A DNA stretch of 64,000 nt from Klebsiella variicola (GTDB lineage: Bacteria > Pseudomonadota > Gammaproteobacteria > Enterobacterales > Enterobacteriaceae). How positions within the stretch are numbered: the first letter of the stretch is position 1; every line of letters begins with the position of its first letter. The translations under genes were made by a program, and so were the position numbers. This document shows, piece by piece, positions 20,075 through 30,661 of this stretch. Under the pieces are notes generated by a model. The model did no database searches and was not told the origin of the DNA. It was given only the letters and a program-made list of their open reading frames with translations. The stretch covers positions 2,170,001 to 2,234,000 of the forward strand of contig NZ_CP010523.2 in the NCBI RefSeq assembly GCF_000828055.2, given 5' to 3'.

Positions 20075-22462
20075 ATGAAATTCAGTGAACTGTGGTTACG
20101 CGAGTGGGTTAACCCGGCGATCGACAGCGAAGCGCTTTCCGATCAGATCACCATGGCGGGCCTCGAGGTCGACGGCGTTGAGCCGGTTGCCGGCAGCTTC
20201 AACGGCGTAGTGGTCGGTGAAGTGGTGGAGTGCGGCCAGCATCCAAATGCTGACAAACTGCGCGTCACCAAAGTCAACGTGGGCGGTGAACGCCTGCTGG
20301 ACATCGTCTGCGGCGCGCCAAACTGCCGTCAGGGGCTGAAAGTCGCCGTGGCGACCATCGGCGCCGTGCTGCCGGGCGATTTTAAAATTAAAGCGGCGAA
20401 GCTGCGCGGCGAACCGTCAGAAGGGATGCTGTGCTCTTTCTCCGAGCTGGGTATTTCCGACGACCATAGCGGTATCATCGAACTGCCGGCGGATGCGCCG
20501 ATCGGCACTGATATTCGTGAATACCTCAAGCTTGACGATAACACTATCGAAATCAGCGTCACGCCAAACCGTGCCGACTGCCTGGGTATCATCGGTGTGG
20601 CGCGCGATGTCGCTGTGCTGAACAAAGCGCCGCTGAACGCGCCGGAAATTACGCCGGTTGCCGCGACCATTGACGACGTGCTGCCGATTCAGGTTGACGC
20701 GCCGCAGGCGTGCCCGCGCTATCTGGGCCGCGTGGTGAAAGGCATCAACGTCAAAGCGCCGACCCCGCTGTGGATGAAAGAGAAGCTGCGCCGCTGCGGG
20801 ATCCGCTCCATCGACGCGGTGGTTGACGTGACTAACTATGTCCTGCTTGAGCTGGGCCAGCCGATGCACGCCTTTGACCGCGACCGTATCGAAGGCGGGA
20901 TCGTGGTGCGCATGGCGAAAGAGGGTGAAACCCTGGTGCTGCTCGATGGCTCTGAAGCGAAGCTCGACAGTGACACCCTGGTTATTGCTGACCATAACAA
21001 AGCGCTGGCGATGGGCGGGATCTTCGGCGGGGAACACTCCGGCGTTAACGACGAAACCCAGAACGTGCTGCTGGAATGCGCGTTCTTCAGCCCGCTGTCC
21101 ATTACCGGCCGCGCGCGCCGTCATGGCCTGCACACCGATGCCTCTCATCGCTATGAGCGCGGCGTCGATCCGGCGCTGCAGTATAAAGCGCTGGAGCGTG
21201 CCACGCGTCTGCTGATCGACCTCTGCGGCGGTGAAGCTGGCCCGGTGATCGACGTGACAAACGAAGAGACCTTGCCAAAACGCGCCACCATTACCCTGCG
21301 TCGTAGCAAACTGGATCGCCTGATTGGCCACCATATCGATGACGCGCAGGTCACCGACATTCTGCAGCGCCTCGGCTGCGAAGTGACGGTGGGTCAGGAC
21401 GAATGGCAGGCAGTCGCCCCGAGCTGGCGTTTCGACATGGAGATCGAAGAAGATCTGGTCGAAGAAGTGGCTCGCGTTTATGGCTACAACAACATTCCTG
21501 ATGCGCCAGTACAGGCGGGTCTGATCATGGGTACCCATCGTGAAGCCGACCTGTCGCTGAAGCGCGTAAAAACGCTGCTGAACGACAAAGGCTATCAGGA
21601 AGTGATCACCTACAGCTTTGTTGACCCGAAAATCCAGCAGCTGATCCACGCCGGGGAAGAGGCGCTGATCCTGCCAAGCCCGATCTCCAGCGAAATGTCG
21701 GCGATGCGTCTGTCGCTGTGGACCGGCCTGCTGGGTACCGTGGTCTACAACCAGAACCGTCAGCAGAGCCGCGTGCGCATCTTTGAGAGTGGCCTGCGCT
21801 TCGTGCCGGATACTCAGGCGCCGCTGGGCATTCGTCAGGATGTGATGCTGGCCGGGGCGATCTGCGGTAACCGCTACGAAGAGCACTGGACGCTGGCGAA
21901 AGAGACGGTCGATTTCTATGATCTGAAGGGCGATCTGGAATCCGTACTGGATTTAACCGGTAAATTGGCCGACATCGAGTTCCGTGGCGAAGCGATCGCC
22001 GCGCTGCATCCAGGCCAATCCGCAGCGATTTATCTTAAAGGTGAACGCATTGGTTTCATTGGGGTTGTTCATCCGGAACTGGAACGTAAACTGGATCTGA
22101 ACGGTCGCACTCTGGTGTTCGAACTGGAGTGGGACAAGCTCGCAGACCGCGTGGTGCCTCAGGCGCGCGATATTTCCCGCTTCCCGGCGAACCGTCGCGA
22201 CATCGCGGTACTGGTCGCGGAAAACGTGGCTGCTGCCGATGTTTTAGCCGAATGTAAGAAAGTTGGCGTAAATCAGGTAGTTGGCGTAAACTTATTTGAC
22301 GTGTACCGTGGTAAAGGTGTGGCGGAAGGGTATAAGAGCCTTGCGATTAGCCTGATCCTGCAGGATACCAGCCGTACACTCGAAGAAGAGGAGATTGCCG
22401 CTACCGTTGCCAGATGTGTAGAGGCATTAAAAGAGCGATTCCAGGCATCATTGAGGGATTGA
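20075..22462 (+). CDS. pheT: Phenylalanine--tRNA ligase beta subunit
   Basis: PheT is the structural and editing subunit of PheRS. The 795 residues match E. coli PheT: an N-terminal tRNA-binding (EMAP/OB) domain (about 39-148, [15 protein letters not shown]), the B3/B4 editing domain that hydrolyses Tyr-tRNA-Phe (about 210-400), a B5 DNA-binding-like domain and the C-terminal anticodon-binding FDX-ACB domain ending RFQASLRD. Its stop is four bases before ihfA. In E. coli an ihfA promoter lies inside the end of pheT. Confidence 0.98.
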
Positions 22463-22466
22463 ACCT

Positions 22467-22766
22467 ATGGCGCTTACAAAAGCTGAAATGTCAGAATATC
22501 TGTTTGATAAGCTTGGGCTTAGCAAGCGGGATGCCAAAGAACTGGTCGAGTTGTTTTTCGAAGAGATCCGTCGTGCTCTGGAAAACGGAGAACAGGTCAA
22601 ACTCTCCGGGTTCGGCAACTTCGATTTGCGGGATAAAAACCAACGCCCGGGACGTAACCCGAAGACGGGGGAGGATATTCCCATTACAGCCCGGCGCGTG
22701 GTGACCTTCAGACCCGGTCAGAAACTGAAAAGCCGTGTCGAAAACGCGTCGCCGAAAGACAAATAA
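22467..22766 (+). CDS. ihfA: Integration host factor subunit alpha
   Basis: IhfA pairs with IhfB to bend DNA at specific sites in replication, recombination and transcription. The 99 residues have the HU/IHF fold, with the intercalating beta-arm [11 protein letters not shown] (Pro of NPKTG near residue 65) and the motif [14 protein letters not shown]. It follows pheT by four bases, as in E. coli, and ends at a strong terminator. Confidence 0.98.
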
Positions 22767-22778
22767 TCTGAACTAATT

Positions 22779-22808
22779 AAAAAGGCCGCATTGCGGCCTT
22801 TTTCTTTT
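22779..22808. terminator. Bidirectional terminator ihfA / Rid gene
   Basis: AAAGGCCGC / GCGGCCTTT (loop ATT) is flanked by A and T runs and can serve both converging genes. Confidence 0.88.
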
Positions 22809-22818
22809 CTATACGTCC

Positions 22819-23172
22819 TTACGCTTTGACGGCGGTGAGCATGATCTCCACCAGGATATCCGGTCGCGCCATCTCCGCCTGTACTGCTGCTCGCGCCGGG
22901 CTCTGGCCTTCCGGCATCCACTGTACCCACACGTCATTGAATGCGACAAAATCACGTTCGATATCTTTCAGCCAGATCTGCGCGGAGAGAATTTGGCGCT
23001 TATCGCTCCCGGCAGCCACCAACAGGGCATCGATCTTCTCCAGCACTTCACGGGTTTGTAAAACGATATCGTCTTCGCTGCTTTTTGGCGTCTGCCCGGA
23101 GAGGAACAACAGATTGCCATACGCAACGCTGGCGGAAAGGCGAGGTTGTGGATTATTGCGAATAATGGTCAT
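22819..23172 (-). CDS. Rid-family (RidA-like) protein
   Basis: This 117-residue protein belongs to the YjgF/YER057c/UK114 (Rid) family. RidA itself hydrolyses reactive enamine/imine intermediates such as 2-aminoacrylate. The conserved Arg of the active site lies in QSPARAAVQAEMA. The start overlaps the DadA-like gene stop (ATGA), so translation is coupled; an ATG 15 bases upstream (23187) is possible. Coupling to an amino-acid dehydrogenase, whose product is an imino acid, fits a role in clearing the imine. The exact substrate is not known. Confidence 0.85.
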   Translation of the reverse strand: MTIIRNNPQPRLSASVAYGNLLFLSGQTPKSSEDDIVLQTREVLEKIDALLVAAGSDKRQILSAQIWLKDIERDFVAFNDVWVQWMPEGQSPARAAVQAEMARPDILVEIMLTAVKA

Positions 23173-24422
23173 GCGGTTTGTTTCCATGTGAGACCTTCTA
23201 AAGAAATAGTGGGTGCCTGATTGTCGATTAACGCGCCCAGCACCACCGCGCTGCCGGCGGCGAGGGTAAAGCCGAGACTACCCTGGCCGAGGTTCATCCA
23301 CAGATTGGGGTATCCGGCGCGACCCAGCATCGGCGGGCCTGCTGGTGTTGACGGGCGCATGCCGGTCCAGGCTTCGGCCTTGTCTAGCCCTTCGAGTTCG
23401 GGAAAGCTGCGGGCGACGATGTTTTTCAGCGCCTGAATGCGGCTCTCGCGCAGTTGGTCGCCGTCGTAGCCGATGTCCACCATCGCCGCGATGCGCAGTT
23501 GTTGGCCAAGGCGGGCATAAACGATTTTGTGCCCGTAGTCGGTGACGCTGATGTCAGGGGCAATACCTGCTTTTTCAGGATAGGGCAGGGTCAGGCTGTA
23601 CCCCTTCAGGGCGCACAGCGGCACGCGAACTCCCAGATGCCCAAGCAGAGGACCACTGCCGTTACCGGCGGCAACGACATAATCATCGCCGGTGATGGTT
23701 CCCCGGTTGGTCTCCAGGGCGATGATGCGTCCGCCGCGCTTATTGAGCCGCTGCACCTCACAGTGCGTCAGCAGGCTAAAGTCGTTGCTGGCATTGAGCT
23801 TGTCGAGCAGGGCAAGGCAGAACTGATGGCAATCTGCCGTTTCATCGCCCGGCGAATAAATCCCGCCCTGCAGCGAAGGGCTGATATGTCTGAGTGCCGG
23901 CTCCAGTTGCAGACAGGCGTCAGCATTCAGCGCTTGTTGATACTGAGGATCTATCCCTTTTGCCGCTTTATTAAAATCATATTCGCGGCGATGGATAATT
24001 AATTTACCGCTGCGCCGCCAGTGAAAATCGGCAAGATTATCCTCATCCAGCCACGACTGCATGACCTGACGGCTGAGCAACGACAGGCGCAAAATATGAT
24101 CGCCGTTCATTTTATTGGTCTGGCTATTACAGGCACGCAGGAACTGCAGCAGCCAGCGCCACTGCTGGAAAGACATCTTAAGACGCATATTCAGCGGCGA
24201 ATCGGCTTTGCCCATCCATTTAATCCCTTGCAGGGGAACGCCGCTATCGGCAAGGGGGGCAACGTAGCGATAACTTAATTGTCCGCCGTTAGCAAAACTG
24301 GTGGCACTGCCCGGTTCAGCATTGCGCTCCAGTAATTGCACCTGATGGCCGCGCTTAATCAGTTCCCAGGCCGTGGCCAGACCGACCACGCCGCCGCCGA
24401 TAATGACAATGCGTTTGTTCAT
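23169..24422 (-). CDS. DadA-like FAD-dependent D-amino acid dehydrogenase
   Basis: This 417-residue flavoenzyme is of the DadA/DAO family. The N-terminal FAD-binding beta-alpha-beta motif is IIGGGVVGLATAWELIKRG, followed by GSATSFANGGQLSYRY, a segment typical of D-amino acid dehydrogenases. The C-terminal GMRPSTPAGPPMLGRAG and LNLGQGSLGFTLA-type segment closes the FAD site. These enzymes oxidise D-amino acids to 2-oxo acids and pass electrons to the respiratory chain. It is coupled to a downstream Rid gene, with a LysR regulator and a divergent permease nearby. It is not the dadA of the dadAX operon, judging by context. The specific amino acid is unknown. Confidence 0.85.
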   Translation of the reverse strand: MNKRIVIIGGGVVGLATAWELIKRGHQVQLLERNAEPGSATSFANGGQLSYRYVAPLADSGVPLQGIKWMGKADSPLNMRLKMSFQQWRWLLQFLRACNSQTNKMNGDHILRLSLLSRQVMQSWLDEDNLADFHWRRSGKLIIHRREYDFNKAAKGIDPQYQQALNADACLQLEPALRHISPSLQGGIYSPGDETADCHQFCLALLDKLNASNDFSLLTHCEVQRLNKRGGRIIALETNRGTITGDDYVVAAGNGSGPLLGHLGVRVPLCALKGYSLTLPYPEKAGIAPDISVTDYGHKIVYARLGQQLRIAAMVDIGYDGDQLRESRIQALKNIVARSFPELEGLDKAEAWTGMRPSTPAGPPMLGRAGYPNLWMNLGQGSLGFTLAAGSAVVLGALIDNQAPTISLEGLTWKQTA

Positions 24423-24471
24423 AACCCGATATATCCACCGCTAATCAATTTATCGGGTTATGTCAAAGCAT

Positions 24472-25386
24472 TTACCCCAGCGGCGCAATTGACTTTTTAT
24501 GGTCAGGGTATAACCGCAGGTTAATCTCCTTGAGTTGCTGGCGCAGACGCTGGCAGAGAAAATCGACGAACTTTTGCGCCATTGGACTCAGCGAAACATC
24601 GGCCCGGCGCAGCAGGCAGAGGTTGATGGCAATCGGCGGCGTAATGGGGTGGATCATCTCTGGAGCCAGGTTGTGCTGGGCGGAAAAGATATCTGTGATG
24701 CTGCAGCCCATGCCGCGCTTCACGAACTCGGTAGCCATATAGTAGGTCTGAACGTTAAGCCGGGTGGTGGAAAAGTCGCGACGGGTGGCGATGGCGGCAG
24801 AGAGCGAGTGCGGCCCTGGCGAGATCCAGCGCTGCTGGTCGATCTGGCCGATGTCCACCGCCCCCTGACGATAATGACGGTCGATGTACACCAGCGGTAC
24901 TTCGGCAATCAGGGTGGTCAGGATCTCTCCCTGCTGCACCGGCTGTAGCGTCAGCGCCAAATCTATCTCGCGCAAATCCAGTTTTCTGACCAGCGTCTCG
25001 GTGTGCTCGGTGGTGAGCGTCATCACCAGGTTGCTGTTTTGCTGATAAAAGTCGGTCACCAGCTCTGGCACCAGGCTTAATCCCAGACTCGGCAGGCAGC
25101 CTAAGGTGATTTTGGCGCGCGGATCGCGGGCCAGATTGTCGGCCAACAGGCGCAGGTTATCGAGGTCCTGATAAATGCTCTGCGCTTTTTCGAAAAGTGT
25201 GATCGCCTCGCTGGTCGGCAGCAGCTTGCCGCGCACCCGCTGAAAGAGGGTAAAACCCAGTTTCATCTCGGCGCTTTTTAGCGCTTTGCTGGCCGCTGGC
25301 TGAGAGATATTCAGCGCTTCCGCCGCCCGTGACAGCGAGCCGCAGGTCATTACGGCGTGAAAGATTTCCAGATGACGCAGTTTCAT
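24472..25386 (-). CDS. LysR-family transcriptional regulator of the D-amino-acid locus
   Basis: The 304-residue protein has the LysR plan: an N-terminal winged helix-turn-helix (about 3-62, SLSRAAEALNISQPAASKAL) and a periplasmic-binding-protein-like effector domain (about 90-295). It starts MKLRHLEIFHAVMTCGS. It lies 49 bases upstream of the DadA-like gene on the same strand and is divergent from the permease. The usual inference is that it controls both units in response to their substrate. No operator was defined. Confidence 0.88.
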   Translation of the reverse strand: MKLRHLEIFHAVMTCGSLSRAAEALNISQPAASKALKSAEMKLGFTLFQRVRGKLLPTSEAITLFEKAQSIYQDLDNLRLLADNLARDPRAKITLGCLPSLGLSLVPELVTDFYQQNSNLVMTLTTEHTETLVRKLDLREIDLALTLQPVQQGEILTTLIAEVPLVYIDRHYRQGAVDIGQIDQQRWISPGPHSLSAAIATRRDFSTTRLNVQTYYMATEFVKRGMGCSITDIFSAQHNLAPEMIHPITPPIAINLCLLRRADVSLSPMAQKFVDFLCQRLRQQLKEINLRLYPDHKKSIAPLG

Positions 25387-25663
25387 GAACAGTTAACTCA
25401 GGGTTATAGCCTACCGATAAAAAGTCATTATCCACTAACACAAAGTTAACATAAATTTAATCTCCAATCAGCGCTCCGGTTACATATTGTGCTGTAGACC
25501 CCGCCTGATGGCGGAATATTACGCTCTCAGAATCTATTCCTTTGTACCCAAACGCACCCTCAGGCTCGCGGCCAATAATGAAAAAGAGGGGGGATGTTTT
25601 CTGAGCAGGTCCCAATACACCTCCTGACCCTTACGGTCGGATTGATTGGCATTAAGGAGTGTT

Positions 25664-27097
25664 ATGAGTGACTCAACGCTCACAGGCAATGCGCCTGTCA
25701 GACGAAATATCACGCGGAAAAACGTTATTACTGGTCTGTTATTGCTGCTGTTCGTGTTGATCGCGCTGTGGTGCCACGGTCGACCGGGCAGTGAGCTTGG
25801 CCTGCTGGGATTTACGCCGCTGGTGGCACTAGCGATATTATCGCTGATCGGCGTTGATATTGTGCTGGCGGTGATCTCCTCGATTATTATCGCCATGATA
25901 ATGACCTCGACCGGCCTGCCGGAAATGGGCACGATGCTGGCGAAATCCACCGGGTCATTTATCGCCACGGTAGGGCTTATCATTATGCTCGGCGCCGGCG
26001 TGGGGGAAGTGGCCACCCGCACCGGCGCAGCGGTTGAGCTGGTGAAATTCGTGGTTCATCGTATTGGGCTGTCGAGCCAGACGCGGGTTAAGTTCGGCAT
26101 TGTGGTGTCATCGATTTTAATTTGTGGTTCGCTGGGCACCATGGCCGGTGGTAACGCCATTATCGTGGCCGTGATCATTCCGGTGGCGGCAGCGGTACGC
26201 TTAACGCCGCCGACGGTCGCCGCGCTGATGATGACCGCCGGCTCCGTTGGGCTCTTTACCGGGCCCTTCACCCCCAGCACCGTGACAATCCTCAGCCTCG
26301 GCGGGTTGAGCTATCCGGATTATCTGCTGTACGTCGGTCTGCCGATGAGTGCGGTGACGCTGCTGGCCGGCTGGATAATGGCGGGGCGGATCCAGAAGAT
26401 GACTGAAGGCAAACTGCGCTATGACGTCGATCTTTCGGAGAAGCCAAAAGAGGATCTCAGCGCCGCGCAGCAGCGTCGGCGTAAATTAAGCGCGCTGGCC
26501 TTCGCCGCGACGATCATTGTGATGGCGGTGGTTGGCGTGGTGATCAAAGCTGGCTTCAGCTTTGCGATTATCGTGATGCTGCTGGTGGCGCTGATGACCG
26601 GGCTGGTAGGCGGCCTGCGACCGACGCAGATCCTGCAGGCGCTGTATCACGGCTGCGGCCGTCTGGTGTGGATGTTTATCCTCTACTGGCTGTATAACCC
26701 AATCCTTGAACTGATGGATGGTCTGCATGCCTATCAGGGGCTGCTGGAGTATACCCAACCGCTGCTCGAGGGGATCTCCCCGGCCTGGCTGTGCTTTAGC
26801 ATCTTTGCGTTCAATATTATCGGCCATGTGCCCGGTGCGGCGGTGGCGCAAATGACGTTTACCCATAAAATCTTTGGCCCGATGCTGATGGCCGCCGGCG
26901 TGCCGCCGCAGGGGACCACCGCGGTGCTGCTCGCCTCGTCTCAGGTGGACTGGTTCGGTCCGTTTCCCTCATCGGACATGTTCGGCCAGATGGGGCTGGC
27001 GCAGTCCACGCATCTGAAATATATGCTCTATAACGGCTGGGCAATCGTGGTGGCGAATATCATTCTCTTTGCGCTGCTGTTTCAGATCCTGGTGTAA
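25664..27097 (+). CDS. Polytopic permease of the ion-transporter superfamily
   Basis: This 477-residue inner-membrane protein has about 12 hydrophobic helices and a glycine-rich re-entrant region ([39 protein letters not shown]) of the kind found in ion-transporter-superfamily anion/H+ or Na+ carriers. I cannot fix the family; automatic annotation might call it a Na+/H+ antiporter-like protein. Start 25664 is chosen for AAGGAG five bases upstream; the frame open from 25646 is less likely. It diverges from the LysR gene, so uptake or exchange of a D-amino acid or its keto-acid is a reasonable but unproven role. Confidence 0.75.
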   Translation: MSDSTLTGNAPVRRNITRKNVITGLLLLLFVLIALWCHGRPGSELGLLGFTPLVALAILSLIGVDIVLAVISSIIIAMIMTSTGLPEMGTMLAKSTGSFIATVGLIIMLGAGVGEVATRTGAAVELVKFVVHRIGLSSQTRVKFGIVVSSILICGSLGTMAGGNAIIVAVIIPVAAAVRLTPPTVAALMMTAGSVGLFTGPFTPSTVTILSLGGLSYPDYLLYVGLPMSAVTLLAGWIMAGRIQKMTEGKLRYDVDLSEKPKEDLSAAQQRRRKLSALAFAATIIVMAVVGVVIKAGFSFAIIVMLLVALMTGLVGGLRPTQILQALYHGCGRLVWMFILYWLYNPILELMDGLHAYQGLLEYTQPLLEGISPAWLCFSIFAFNIIGHVPGAAVAQMTFTHKIFGPMLMAAGVPPQGTTAVLLASSQVDWFGPFPSSDMFGQMGLAQSTHLKYMLYNGWAIVVANIILFALLFQILV

Positions 27098-27219
27098 CGA
27101 ATGACCGCAGACGCGGGGGAGGCCTCCTCCGCGTCGACATTCGGGCGCGAGGTTTTCCTTTTCTCACCGCGACACCCACCGTAAAATCAGCCTCTTGTTC
27201 CCACTGCGTAATGGAATCT

Positions 27220-28206
27220 ATGCTGACTCTCGCCCATCTTCAACAGCGCCGCAGCCGGCGTTGGCTCTTTGGATTAACGCTGTTGCTCCTGGTTACGCTA
27301 CTGATCAGCCTGTGCGCGGGCGATCAATGGATCCCGCCTGGGGAATGGCTGAGCGCGAAAGGCCAGTTGTTCATCTGGCAGATCCGCCTGCCGCGAACCC
27401 TGGCGGTGGTGCTGGTGGGGGCGGCGCTGGCGCTCTCCGGGGCGATTATGCAGGCGCTGTTTGAAAATCCGCTGGCGGAGCCGGGTCTGCTGGGCGTCTC
27501 CAACGGGGCGGGCGTCGGGCTGATTGCCGCCGTCCTGCTGGGCAAAGGAGTCTTGCCCGGCTGGGCGCTCGGGCTGTGCGCGATCCTCGGCGCGCTGCTG
27601 ATCACCTTTATTTTGCTGCGTTTTGCCCGCCGCCATCTCTCTACCAGCCGTCTGCTGCTGGCGGGGGTGGCGCTGGGGATCATCTGCAGCGCCCTGATGA
27701 CCTGGGCGGTCTACTTCTCCACCTCTTTTGACCTGCGTCAGCTGATGTACTGGATGATGGGCGGGTTTGGCGGCGTCGACTGGCAGCAGCTGTGGCTGAT
27801 GATAGCCCTCCTGCCGGTGCTTTGCTGGGTTTGTCTGCAGTCGCAACCCCTGAATTTACTGGCGCTGGGTGAGATCTCCGCTCGTCAGCTTGGGCTGCCG
27901 CTGTGGCTATGGCGCAAGCTGCTGGTGGTGGCGACCGGCTGGTTGGTCGGCGTTAGCGTCGCGCTGGCGGGGGCAATTGGCTTTATCGGCCTGGTGATCC
28001 CGCACATTCTGCGGCTATGCGGTTTAAGCGATCACCGGGTGTTGCTCCCGGCCTGCATGCTGGCCGGGGCGAGCGCCTTGCTGGGGGCGGATATCATTGC
28101 CCGACTGGCGCTTTCCGCCGCAGAGCTGCCGATTGGCGTGGTGACGGCGACGCTGGGCGCGCCGGTCTTTATCTGGTTGCTGCTGCGTTCGCGGGGGCGG
28201 GGATAG
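27220..28206 (+). CDS. btuC: Vitamin B12 ABC transporter permease BtuC
   Basis: BtuC is the membrane subunit of the BtuCDF cobalamin importer. The 328 residues form about ten helices of the FecCD family, with family motifs [38 protein letters not shown] and [20 protein letters not shown], the last contacting BtuD. The start MLTLAHLQQ follows E. coli; an ATG nine bases upstream (27211) has no ribosome-binding site. In E. coli btuE and btuD follow directly. Here an inverted lipoprotein gene lies between btuC and btuED. Confidence 0.97.
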   Translation: MLTLAHLQQRRSRRWLFGLTLLLLVTLLISLCAGDQWIPPGEWLSAKGQLFIWQIRLPRTLAVVLVGAALALSGAIMQALFENPLAEPGLLGVSNGAGVGLIAAVLLGKGVLPGWALGLCAILGALLITFILLRFARRHLSTSRLLLAGVALGIICSALMTWAVYFSTSFDLRQLMYWMMGGFGGVDWQQLWLMIALLPVLCWVCLQSQPLNLLALGEISARQLGLPLWLWRKLLVVATGWLVGVSVALAGAIGFIGLVIPHILRLCGLSDHRVLLPACMLAGASALLGADIIARLALSAAELPIGVVTATLGAPVFIWLLLRSRGRG

Positions 28207-28209
28207 CGC

Positions 28210-28233
28210 GGCGCCGTCGGCAGGGACGGCGCC
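28210..28233. terminator. Hairpin between convergent btuC and NlpA-like gene
   Basis: A perfect 9-bp stem GGCGCCGTC / GACGGCGCC with loop GGCAGG lies just after the btuC stop. There is no T-run, so termination is only likely. Confidence 0.5.
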
Positions 28234-28242
28234 GGTTCAGGC

Positions 28243-29046
28243 TTACCAGCCTTTGATCGCGTCGCCTTTGTAGACTTCCTTCGCTTTTTCCGCGACTTCG
28301 CTGGTCTGGAAGGCGGCTTTCAGCTCCTGAATTTTCTTGCTGTCCTTATTATCCTCGCGGGCGACAATCGCATTCACGTAAGGAGAATCCGGCCCCTCCA
28401 TAAACAGACCGTCGCGGGCGGCCGACAGGCCCGCCTGGGCGGAGAAGTTGGTGTTAATGATTGACAAGCTAACGTTCGGATCATCAAGGGTACGGGTCAG
28501 CTGTGGGGTATCCACTTCAACAATTTTCAGCTGTTTCGGGTTGTCGATGATATCCAGCGTGGTCGGTAAATAGCCGACGCCCGGCTTCAGCTTGAGTAAC
28601 CCCTGCGCCTGGAGCAGCAGCAGGCTGCGGCCCAGGGTGGTGGTTTCATTAGAAATGGTCACCGTCGCCCCTTCGGGCAGTTCGCTGATGTTTTTGATCC
28701 GGTGAGAATAGGCGGCGATAGGGAAGACAAAGGTTTTACCGACCACCGCAAATTTATAGCCGCGCTCTTTCGACTGCGCCTCAAGGTACGGCAGGGTCTG
28801 GAAGGCGTTGGCATCCACATCTTTGTTGTTCAGTGCTTCGTTGGGCAGCACATAATCATTGAAGGAGACCACTTCGACGTCGAGATGATATTTATCCTTC
28901 GCCACCTGCTCCACCACTTTCCAGATGGCTTCGTCCGGCCCGGTATTGATAGCGACTTTCACTTTATTATCTTCATCCGGAGAGCAGGCGCTCAGCAGGG
29001 CGACAGAGGTGGCGATTAACGCCAGGCTAAACAACTTCTTCATCAA
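28243..29046 (-). CDS. NlpA/MetQ-family substrate-binding lipoprotein (orphan)
   Basis: This 267-residue protein has a lipoprotein signal peptide (lipobox LLSAC, Cys near 21) and a MetQ/NlpA-type solute-binding domain (VKVAINTGPDEAIWKVVEQV; VGKTFVFPIAAYS; SIINTNFSAQAG). Family members bind methionine or related compounds for MetNI. The residue after Cys is Ser, which normally permits sorting to the outer membrane. There is no MetN or MetI partner nearby, so it either shares a transporter encoded elsewhere or has another role. It lies inverted between btuC and btuE, splitting a unit that is contiguous in E. coli. Confidence 0.88.
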   Translation of the reverse strand: MMKKLFSLALIATSVALLSACSPDEDNKVKVAINTGPDEAIWKVVEQVAKDKYHLDVEVVSFNDYVLPNEALNNKDVDANAFQTLPYLEAQSKERGYKFAVVGKTFVFPIAAYSHRIKNISELPEGATVTISNETTTLGRSLLLLQAQGLLKLKPGVGYLPTTLDIIDNPKQLKIVEVDTPQLTRTLDDPNVSLSIINTNFSAQAGLSAARDGLFMEGPDSPYVNAIVAREDNKDSKKIQELKAAFQTSEVAEKAKEVYKGDAIKGW

Positions 29047-29279
29047 TAAAACTCTCTTAAATTAACAAGTAACGAAACCATATTACATTACCGGGACACT
29101 GTACACGGAAATGGTCGACTGCCCAATTGAGAGGATTTCATGTTGCTGGCGGCCAGCGAAGCGCTGTTACATCATGCGACAACTCGGGGGGATTGGCAGT
29201 AGAATGGCGGCCGCTGAATCCGCTACAGTAGATAGGGATCACCTTCACCGGAAACCGGTTTATCCATTGAGGACAGGCT

Positions 29280-29831
29280 ATGCAACATGACATTCTGAAT
29301 ACCGAAGTGACGACCATTGATGGCGAGAAAACCACCCTGGCATCCTTTGCCGGCAAGGTGCTGTTGATCGTCAATGTGGCCTCGAAATGCGGCCTGACGC
29401 CGCAGTATGAGCAACTTGAGGATCTGCAAAAGCAGTTTGCCGGGGAGGGCTTTAGCGTGCTGGGGTTCCCCTGCAACCAGTTCCTCGGCCAGGAGCCGGG
29501 CAGTGAAGAAGAGATTAAGACCTTCTGCAGCACCACCTACGGCGTCACCTTCCCGCTGTTCAGCAAAATTGACGTCAACGGTGAACATCGCGCGCCGCTG
29601 TATCAAAAACTGATTGCCGCCGCGCCGAAAGCGGTGGCCCCGGAAGGCAGCGGTTTTTATGAGCGGATGGCCAGCAAAGGCCGGGCGCCGCTGTATGTGG
29701 ACGACATTCTGTGGAATTTCGAAAAATTCCTCGTCGATCGCCAGGGCAACGTCATTGAGCGCTTCTCTCCGGATATGACGCCGGACGATCCGCAGCTGGT
29801 GGCGGCGATTAAAGGAGCGCTGGCGAAATAA
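29280..29831 (+). CDS. btuE: Glutathione/thioredoxin peroxidase BtuE
   Basis: BtuE reduces hydrogen and lipid peroxides using thioredoxin or glutathione; despite its name it is not essential for B12 uptake. The 183 residues carry the peroxidatic Cys at 37 ([16 protein letters not shown]), the Gln-containing [14 protein letters not shown] motif and the Trp/Asn motif [14 protein letters not shown]. It overlaps btuD by one base (TAATG), so the two are coupled. A promoter should lie in the 29047-29279 gap, since btuC is separated by the inverted lipoprotein gene. Confidence 0.96.
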   Translation: MQHDILNTEVTTIDGEKTTLASFAGKVLLIVNVASKCGLTPQYEQLEDLQKQFAGEGFSVLGFPCNQFLGQEPGSEEEIKTFCSTTYGVTFPLFSKIDVNGEHRAPLYQKLIAAAPKAVAPEGSGFYERMASKGRAPLYVDDILWNFEKFLVDRQGNVIERFSPDMTPDDPQLVAAIKGALAK

Positions 29832-30580
29832 TGGCGTTTCTGATGCAGCTACAGGATGTAGAAGCGGCGGGGCGTCTGGCCCCGTTTTCTGCGGCCTTTC
29901 GCGCCGGGGAGATCGTCCACCTGGTGGGGCCGAACGGCGCAGGGAAGAGCACGCTGCTGGCCCGCATGGCGGGGCTGTCCGAGGGCCCCGGCACGATTCA
30001 TTTTAACGAACGGCGGCTTGACGAGTGGCCGGCGGCGGAGCTGGCGCGCCGTCGCGGATATCTATGTCAACACCAGACCCCGCCGTTCGCCATGCCGGTG
30101 TGGCACTACCTGACGCTGCATATGCAGCAGCAGGGCGATAGCGGCCGTCTGAGCAATATCGCGGCCAGGCTTGGTCTTGACAATAAGCTGGACCGTCAGG
30201 TTAATCAGCTTTCGGGCGGTGAGTGGCAGCGCGTGCGGCTGGCGGCAGTGATCCTGCAGATCGATCCCTTGAGTCATCCCGCGGGTCAACTGCTGCTGCT
30301 GGATGAGCCGATGAACAGTCTGGATGTGGCCCAGCAGGCGGCGCTGGATCGGCTGTTACGTGAGCTGAGCGCGGCGGGGATTGCGGTGGTGATGAGCAGC
30401 CACGATCTCAACCATACCCTGCGCCATGCCGGACAAAGCTGGCTGCTCTGCCAGGGGGAAGCCATCGCCTGCGGAGAGACCGCCGAGGTGCTGAATGAGG
30501 AAAATTTAACCGCTGCCTATGCGATCCCGTTCCAGCGCGTGGAGGTGGCCGGTCATATTATGCTCATCGCGTCACAGTAG
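29831..30580 (+). CDS. btuD: Vitamin B12 ABC transporter ATPase BtuD
   Basis: BtuD is the ATPase of BtuCDF. It has 249 residues, as in E. coli, with Walker [10 protein letters not shown] (about 33-41), signature [13 protein letters not shown], Walker [13 protein letters not shown] and the switch His in [10 protein letters not shown]. It is translationally coupled to btuE. nlpC follows about 80 bases downstream on the same strand, with the same order as in E. coli. Confidence 0.97.
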   Translation: MAFLMQLQDVEAAGRLAPFSAAFRAGEIVHLVGPNGAGKSTLLARMAGLSEGPGTIHFNERRLDEWPAAELARRRGYLCQHQTPPFAMPVWHYLTLHMQQQGDSGRLSNIAARLGLDNKLDRQVNQLSGGEWQRVRLAAVILQIDPLSHPAGQLLLLDEPMNSLDVAQQAALDRLLRELSAAGIAVVMSSHDLNHTLRHAGQSWLLCQGEAIACGETAEVLNEENLTAAYAIPFQRVEVAGHIMLIASQ

Positions 30581-30661
30581 CACGCAGTTATCTTGTCACT
30601 GTATTGATAAACAAGCTAAATTATTGCGATAAAGAGACTAGGGACAGAGGGATCATCTGAA

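Noticed and set aside
20417-21886. 489-codon open frame antisense to pheT
   Set aside because: Shadow of pheT, with no start signal and no recognisable protein.
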